From Sphingobacteriaceae bacterium (GTDB lineage: Bacteria > Bacteroidota > Bacteroidia > B-17B0 > Aurantibacillaceae), in the NCBI GenBank assembly GCA_023251695.1, contig JAHEYE010000103.1, forward strand, positions 1 through 10,629: 10,629 nucleotides of DNA, written 5' to 3'. The first letter of the stretch is position 1. Each line of letters begins with the position of its first letter. This document shows positions 7,543-10,629 of the stretch, in pieces. The notes beneath the pieces are model-generated. The model did no database searches and had not been told where the DNA came from. It saw only the letters and a program-made list of their open reading frames with translations. The translations under genes and the position numbers were made by a program.

Positions 7543-8406
7543 GTGACTAAATACCTATTTTTGCAGGCGTTGAAACAAAGTCTTAAATACATATTGCTGA
7601 TAATTTCATTTTTCTTTGTTATTACTTCGTGTGATCGTTTCAATAAACTACTTAAAAGTTCTGATTATGAATTAAAACTTAAGAGGGCAGAGGAATATTA
7701 TAAAAAAGAAAATTATATTAAAGCCGAACAGCTCTATAGCGAATTGATTCCTATTTTTAAGGGTTCTGAAAAAGCAGAAGAAATTTACTACTATTTCTCG
7801 TATTGTAATTTCTACATGGGCGATTACCTTCTGGCACAATACCATTTTAAAAATTTTACAAGGCAATTCCCGGTAAGTAAACATACCGAAGAATGCTTCT
7901 TTATGAATGCTTATTGCTACTACATAAGTTCGCCTTACTACTCTCTTGATCAAACCGACACTAAAAATGCTGTAAAGGAATTTCAGGCTTTTGCCGATGA
8001 ATACCCCGAAAGCAGTCGTATTGATACCTGTAATAAAATGATTGATAAATTGAGGTATAAGCTGGAGCATAAGGACTATGACCAGATAAAGCAATACTTT
8101 GATTTAGCCGACTATTTTAATGATTATAAGGCAGTTATAACTTCTTCAAAGAACTTTATTAAGGAGTTTCCTGATTCAAGATACGTTGAAGAAATTCATT
8201 ATTTGATCATTGATTCTTACTATTTAATGGCGATTAAGAGTGTACCTTCTAAAAAGGTAGAAAGATTGGATGGGGCTATTGAAAATTACTTAAAATTCGT
8301 AGATTTGTATCCCAAAAGTGAATATTTGGGAAGGGCAGAAAATGTGTATTCAAGTTGCCTGAAAGAGAAAGAAGATATACTTAAAAAACAGAAAAATGGA
8401 TTTTAA
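7543..8406 (+). CDS. bamD: Outer membrane protein assembly factor BamD (TPR lipoprotein)
   Basis: BamD is the essential lipoprotein partner of BamA in inserting beta-barrel proteins into the outer membrane. From the GTG at 7543 the product has 287 residues; a hydrophobic segment leads to the lipobox ITSC with lipid-attached Cys30, so it is a lipoprotein. The rest is TPR helices with the Bacteroidota BamD hallmarks YSLDQTDT (about residue 133) and FPDSRYVEEIHYLIIDSYY later, and the expected length. The start is uncertain. TTG at 7570 would give a compact signal peptide beginning MKQSLKYILLI, as in orthologues I remember, and agrees with the promoter-like TATTTTTG at 7556. The outer GTG is listed so that both options are covered. 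No Shine-Dalgarno helps decide. The 3' end overlaps rpoZ by 11 bases, implying co-transcription and coupled translation. Confidence 0.9.
   Translation: MTKYLFLQALKQSLKYILLIISFFFVITSCDRFNKLLKSSDYELKLKRAEEYYKKENYIKAEQLYSELIPIFKGSEKAEEIYYYFSYCNFYMGDYLLAQYHFKNFTRQFPVSKHTEECFFMNAYCYYISSPYYSLDQTDTKNAVKEFQAFADEYPESSRIDTCNKMIDKLRYKLEHKDYDQIKQYFDLADYFNDYKAVITSSKNFIKEFPDSRYVEEIHYLIIDSYYLMAIKSVPSKKVERLDGAIENYLKFVDLYPKSEYLGRAENVYSSCLKEKEDILKKQKNGF
7556..7563 (+). promoter_or_regulatory. Candidate -7 promoter element for bamD-rpoZ
   Basis: TATTTTTG is an exact TAnnTTTG match and is followed by CA, as often seen at Bacteroidota promoters. It lies just after the terminator, where a new promoter is needed. 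It falls inside the longest possible bamD frame (GTG at 7543), so if it is real the true start is downstream, most likely TTG at 7570. The -33 position falls in the T-tract of the terminator, without a clear TTG. Confidence 0.45.
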
Positions 8407-8725
8407 AAAAACAAACGCCGAATTAAGTACAGTAACCCGTGATATCAGAAAATTTGATGTTCAAACCGGAAATATTTACGAATCTGTCTCAATCATGAGT
8501 AAACGTGCTAATCAGATTAGCAGTGAAATGAAAGAAGAGCTTTCGGCTAAGCTTCAGGAATTTTCAAGTCATTCGGATAACCTGGAAGAGATTTTTGAAA
8601 ACCGCGAACAAATTGAAATTTCTAAATTCTACGAAAAATTACCTAAACCGACTTTGATTGCCGTTCAGGAGTTTTTGGAAGAAAAAATTTACTACCGTCA
8701 TCCTACTGTTAAAGTAGACGAATAA
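8396..8725 (+). CDS. rpoZ: DNA-directed RNA polymerase omega subunit (Bacteroidota type)
   Basis: Omega helps assemble and stabilise RNA polymerase by clamping the beta' subunit. The 109-residue protein shows the Bacteroidota form of the family: NIYESVSIMSKRANQI at residues 26-41, containing the conserved RANQI core, then SDNLEEIFENREQIEISKFY and the tail KPTLIAVQEFLEEKIYYR. Length and order match orthologues in the phylum, which carry a longer C-terminal part than E. coli omega. The ATG at 8396 lies inside the 3' end of bamD, so translation is probably coupled. A terminator-like hairpin follows 20 bases after the stop, suggesting that bamD-rpoZ forms the main transcript. Confidence 0.92.
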   Translation: MDFKKTNAELSTVTRDIRKFDVQTGNIYESVSIMSKRANQISSEMKEELSAKLQEFSSHSDNLEEIFENREQIEISKFYEKLPKPTLIAVQEFLEEKIYYRHPTVKVDE

Positions 8726-8745
8726 TAAAATGAATTAAGTTTTAG

Positions 8746-8784
8746 AAAGGCAGTCGGCACCAAGCTAACTGCCTTTTGTTTTTT
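8746..8784 (+). terminator. Terminator-like hairpin between rpoZ and coaBC
   Basis: A perfect 9-bp stem, AAAGGCAGT (8746-8754) with ACTGCCTTT (8768-8776), encloses a 13-base loop and is followed by TGTTTTTT. It lies directly before the coaBC GTG at 8787, with two bases between the T-tract and the start. It can act as a terminator for bamD-rpoZ. Since no room is left for a promoter after it, partial read-through into coaBC is likely. Confidence 0.8.
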
Positions 8785-8786
8785 AA

Positions 8787-9986
8787 GTGCTTAACAACAA
8801 AAAAATATTACTCGGTATTACCGGTGGAATTGCCGCCTATAAATGTGCGCATTTGGTGCGTTTGCTTGTTAAGAAGGGAGCAGAAGTAAAAGTGGTGATG
8901 ACCCCTTCAGCCGTCCAGTTTGTAACTCCTGAAACATTAGCCGTGCTTAGTAAGAATGAAGTTGTAAGTGAGTTTTTTGATACTAATCTTAATTGGAATA
9001 ACCACGTGCATTTAGCCGAGTGGGCCGACTTATTCGTTGTAGCTCCGGCCACAGCCAACACACTCGCAAAATTTGCAACCGGTGTTTGTGATAATATTGT
9101 TAATGCTTGTTATTTGTCGGCCCGTTCAAAAGTTTTTATCGCTCCTGCAATGGACCTTGATATGTATCAGCATCCTTCAACAAAACAAAATCTTAAAATT
9201 TTAGAAGGCTTCGGAAATATTATCATTCCGGCCGAAAGTGGTGAATTAGCAAGCGGTTTAATTGGTGAAGGCCGTATGGCAGAACCTGAAAACATTGTAA
9301 ACTTCATCGAAAAATATTTTTCTGCAGGTTTACCTTTCAGCGGAAAAAAAATTCTTGTAAATGCCGGTCCGACTTATGAAGCAATTGACCCTGTCCGTTT
9401 TATAGGTAATAGAAGCTCCGGCAAAACAGGAGTTGCTTTGGCAGATGAATTCTGCGATCAGGGTGCTGAAGTTACACTCGTGCTCGGACCATCAGTATTT
9501 AAGCCAAAAAACACCAATGTAAAATTAATTAGCGTTGAAAGTGCAGAAGAAATGTTTAATGCCTGTGTTGAGGTTTTTAAGAAGTCAGACATAGCTGTTT
9601 TATCGGCTGCGGTTGCCGATTACAAACCGAAAGAAGTAAGTACTTCCAAAATAAAAAAATCGGACGGTCCGGTTAATCTTGAGCTTACAAAAACCAATGA
9701 TATTCTTGCAGAACTTGGCAAACTGAAAGCCAAACAAATACTGGTTGGTTTTGCACTTGAAACTGAGAATGCAATTGAATACGCAAAAGAAAAAGTTAAA
9801 AACAAAAACCTCGATCTGATTGTGGTGAATACAACTTCAGAAAAAAACCCGGCTTTTGGCAGTGATTTTAACACCATCAGCATTATTGATAAACACAATA
9901 AATTGGTTAATTTTGAGTTTAAATCAAAGACAGAAATTGCTAAAGATATTGTTAGCGCCATTAAAGCCTACGCAGATAAAAAATAA
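8787..9986 (+). CDS. coaBC: Bifunctional phosphopantothenoylcysteine decarboxylase / phosphopantothenate-cysteine ligase CoaBC
   Basis: CoaBC carries out two steps of coenzyme A synthesis: CTP-dependent joining of cysteine to 4'-phosphopantothenate (CoaB) and FMN-dependent decarboxylation to 4'-phosphopantetheine (CoaC). The 399 residues match the usual length (about 400). The N-terminal CoaC half has GITGGIAAYK (9-19), the catalytic His73 in HVHLAEWAD, APATANT (86-92) and PAMDLDMY (120-127). The C-terminal CoaB half begins at KKILVNAGPTYEAIDPVRFI and shows GNRSSGKTG (207-215), AAVADYKP (274-281) and KIKK (288-291). The E. coli PxMNxxMW motif has Asp123 in place of Asn, and the E. coli ACGDxGxGRM flap reads ASGLIGEGRM; as far as I recall such changes are normal in Bacteroidota. 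The GTG start at 8787 puts MLNNKKILLGITGG in the expected position. A DUF4835 gene follows after one base. Confidence 0.95.
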   Translation: MLNNKKILLGITGGIAAYKCAHLVRLLVKKGAEVKVVMTPSAVQFVTPETLAVLSKNEVVSEFFDTNLNWNNHVHLAEWADLFVVAPATANTLAKFATGVCDNIVNACYLSARSKVFIAPAMDLDMYQHPSTKQNLKILEGFGNIIIPAESGELASGLIGEGRMAEPENIVNFIEKYFSAGLPFSGKKILVNAGPTYEAIDPVRFIGNRSSGKTGVALADEFCDQGAEVTLVLGPSVFKPKNTNVKLISVESAEEMFNACVEVFKKSDIAVLSAAVADYKPKEVSTSKIKKSDGPVNLELTKTNDILAELGKLKAKQILVGFALETENAIEYAKEKVKNKNLDLIVVNTTSEKNPAFGSDFNTISIIDKHNKLVNFEFKSKTEIAKDIVSAIKAYADKK

Positions 9987-9987
9987 A

Positions 9988-10629
9988 ATGATTAAACGCA
10001 TAAGCATAGTACTTCTTTTGGTTCTGATTAGCCGGCCCTCTTTTTCGCAGGAATTAAATTGTCAGGTTACTATGAATACCCAGCAAATTCAGGGTACTGT
10101 TCAAAAACAGATTTTCGATCAGATGCAGAAAGCTATTTTTGAATTCATGAATAACCGCCGCTGGACAAACGATGTGTATATTGCACAAGAACGCCTCGAT
10201 TGTTCAATTCTCATTAACGTTACTCAGTCGCTCGGCTCCGATGAATACCTCGGCACCATGCAGATCCAAAGCCGCCGCCCTGTTTTCAAAAGCTCTTATA
10301 ACGCTCCGCTGTTTAATTATATTGATGAAAATTTCCAGTTTAAGTATCAGCAATTTTCGCAGCTGGAGTTCAACGATAATAATTTCCAGAATAATTTAAC
10401 CTCTGTTCTGGCTTATTATGCGTACGTAATGCTGGCTCTTGATTATGATAGTTTTTCACCTTTAGGCGGAACTGCTTTATGGCAAAAAGCGCAATTAGTA
10501 GTTCAGAACGCACAAACTACTTCAGAAAAAGGATGGAAATCGAACGAAGGAAATAAAAACAGATACTGGCTGGTTGAAAACCAGTTACAACCTTTGTTTC
10601 AGGGAATAAGGGATTGCACCTATAAATAT
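9988..10629 (+). CDS. DUF4835 family protein, probable T9SS protein PorD (partial, 3' end beyond window)
   Basis: The frame runs from ATG at 9988 through 214 codons to the window edge without a stop; family members are near 300 residues, so roughly two thirds is present. Residues 1-20 form a signal peptide (IKR, hydrophobic core, cleavage at SFS|QELNC), so the product is periplasmic or outer-membrane associated. The mature part begins ELNCQVTMNTQQIQGTVQ and contains FEFMNNRRWTNDVY, then FKSSYNAPLFNYID and YYAYVMLALDYDSFSPLGG, all typical of DUF4835. From memory, this family has been named PorD and linked to the T9SS translocon; I am moderately sure of that link, and surer of the family call. 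It starts one base after the coaBC stop, so the two are co-transcribed, matching the gene order known in Bacteroidota. Confidence 0.85.
   Translation, partial: MIKRISIVLLLVLISRPSFSQELNCQVTMNTQQIQGTVQKQIFDQMQKAIFEFMNNRRWTNDVYIAQERLDCSILINVTQSLGSDEYLGTMQIQSRRPVFKSSYNAPLFNYIDENFQFKYQQFSQLEFNDNNFQNNLTSVLAYYAYVMLALDYDSFSPLGGTALWQKAQLVVQNAQTTSEKGWKSNEGNKNRYWLVENQLQPLFQGIRDCTYKY

Noticed and set aside
7672..8094. Minus-strand frame opposite bamD
   Set aside because: It is antisense to well-conserved BamD TPR sequence and shows no family features.
8736..8743. TAAGTTTT as a promoter element for coaBC
   Set aside because: It misses the final G of TAnnTTTG, has no -33 partner, and transcription would begin inside the hairpin.
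8837..9961. Minus-strand frames 8837-9061 and 9620-9961
   Set aside because: Both are antisense shadows of coaBC, whose catalytic motifs are on the plus strand.
10172..10399. Plus-strand frame of 75 codons
   Set aside because: It lies in another frame inside the DUF4835 gene, which reads through the whole interval with family motifs.

Overview
The window looks like chromosomal DNA from a low-GC member of the Bacteroidota. Three things point there: a secreted protein with a type IX secretion system (T9SS) C-terminal sorting tail, a TPR/PD40 envelope protein of the kind common in this phylum, and the gene order bamD - rpoZ - coaBC - DUF4835, which I recognise from Bacteroidota. Shine-Dalgarno sequences are absent or weak at most starts, and one good TAnnTTTG promoter element is present; both fit the phylum. 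Genus cannot be told from the sequence.

Positions 1-5922 (minus strand) are one uninterrupted reading frame of 1974 codons that runs off the left edge without a stop. It encodes a signal peptide, a TPR region, a PD40-type beta-propeller, a carboxypeptidase-regulatory-like beta domain, then about 1200 residues of helical Ala/Lys/Glu-rich segments alternating with Asn/Thr-rich linkers, and finally at least two SPOR-like domains with a third starting at the edge. It is a giant, repeat-built envelope protein and the most unusual item here.

Positions 5923-6135 are a divergent intergenic region. On the plus strand, 6136-7482 encodes a T9SS cargo protein (signal peptide, unknown beta-rich region, PKD-like domain, type A sorting tail), closed by a strong terminator at 7506-7536.

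Positions 7543-10629 hold a housekeeping cluster on the plus strand: the outer-membrane assembly lipoprotein BamD, RNA polymerase omega (overlapping bamD by 11 bases), a second terminator-like hairpin, CoaBC of coenzyme A synthesis, and the first 214 codons of a DUF4835 protein (a family I recall as T9SS protein PorD) one base after coaBC. Functionally the window mixes envelope biogenesis (BamD, DUF4835/PorD), a T9SS client, a probable peptidoglycan-associated giant protein, and core transcription and cofactor genes. I see no tRNA, rRNA, CRISPR or insertion sequence.
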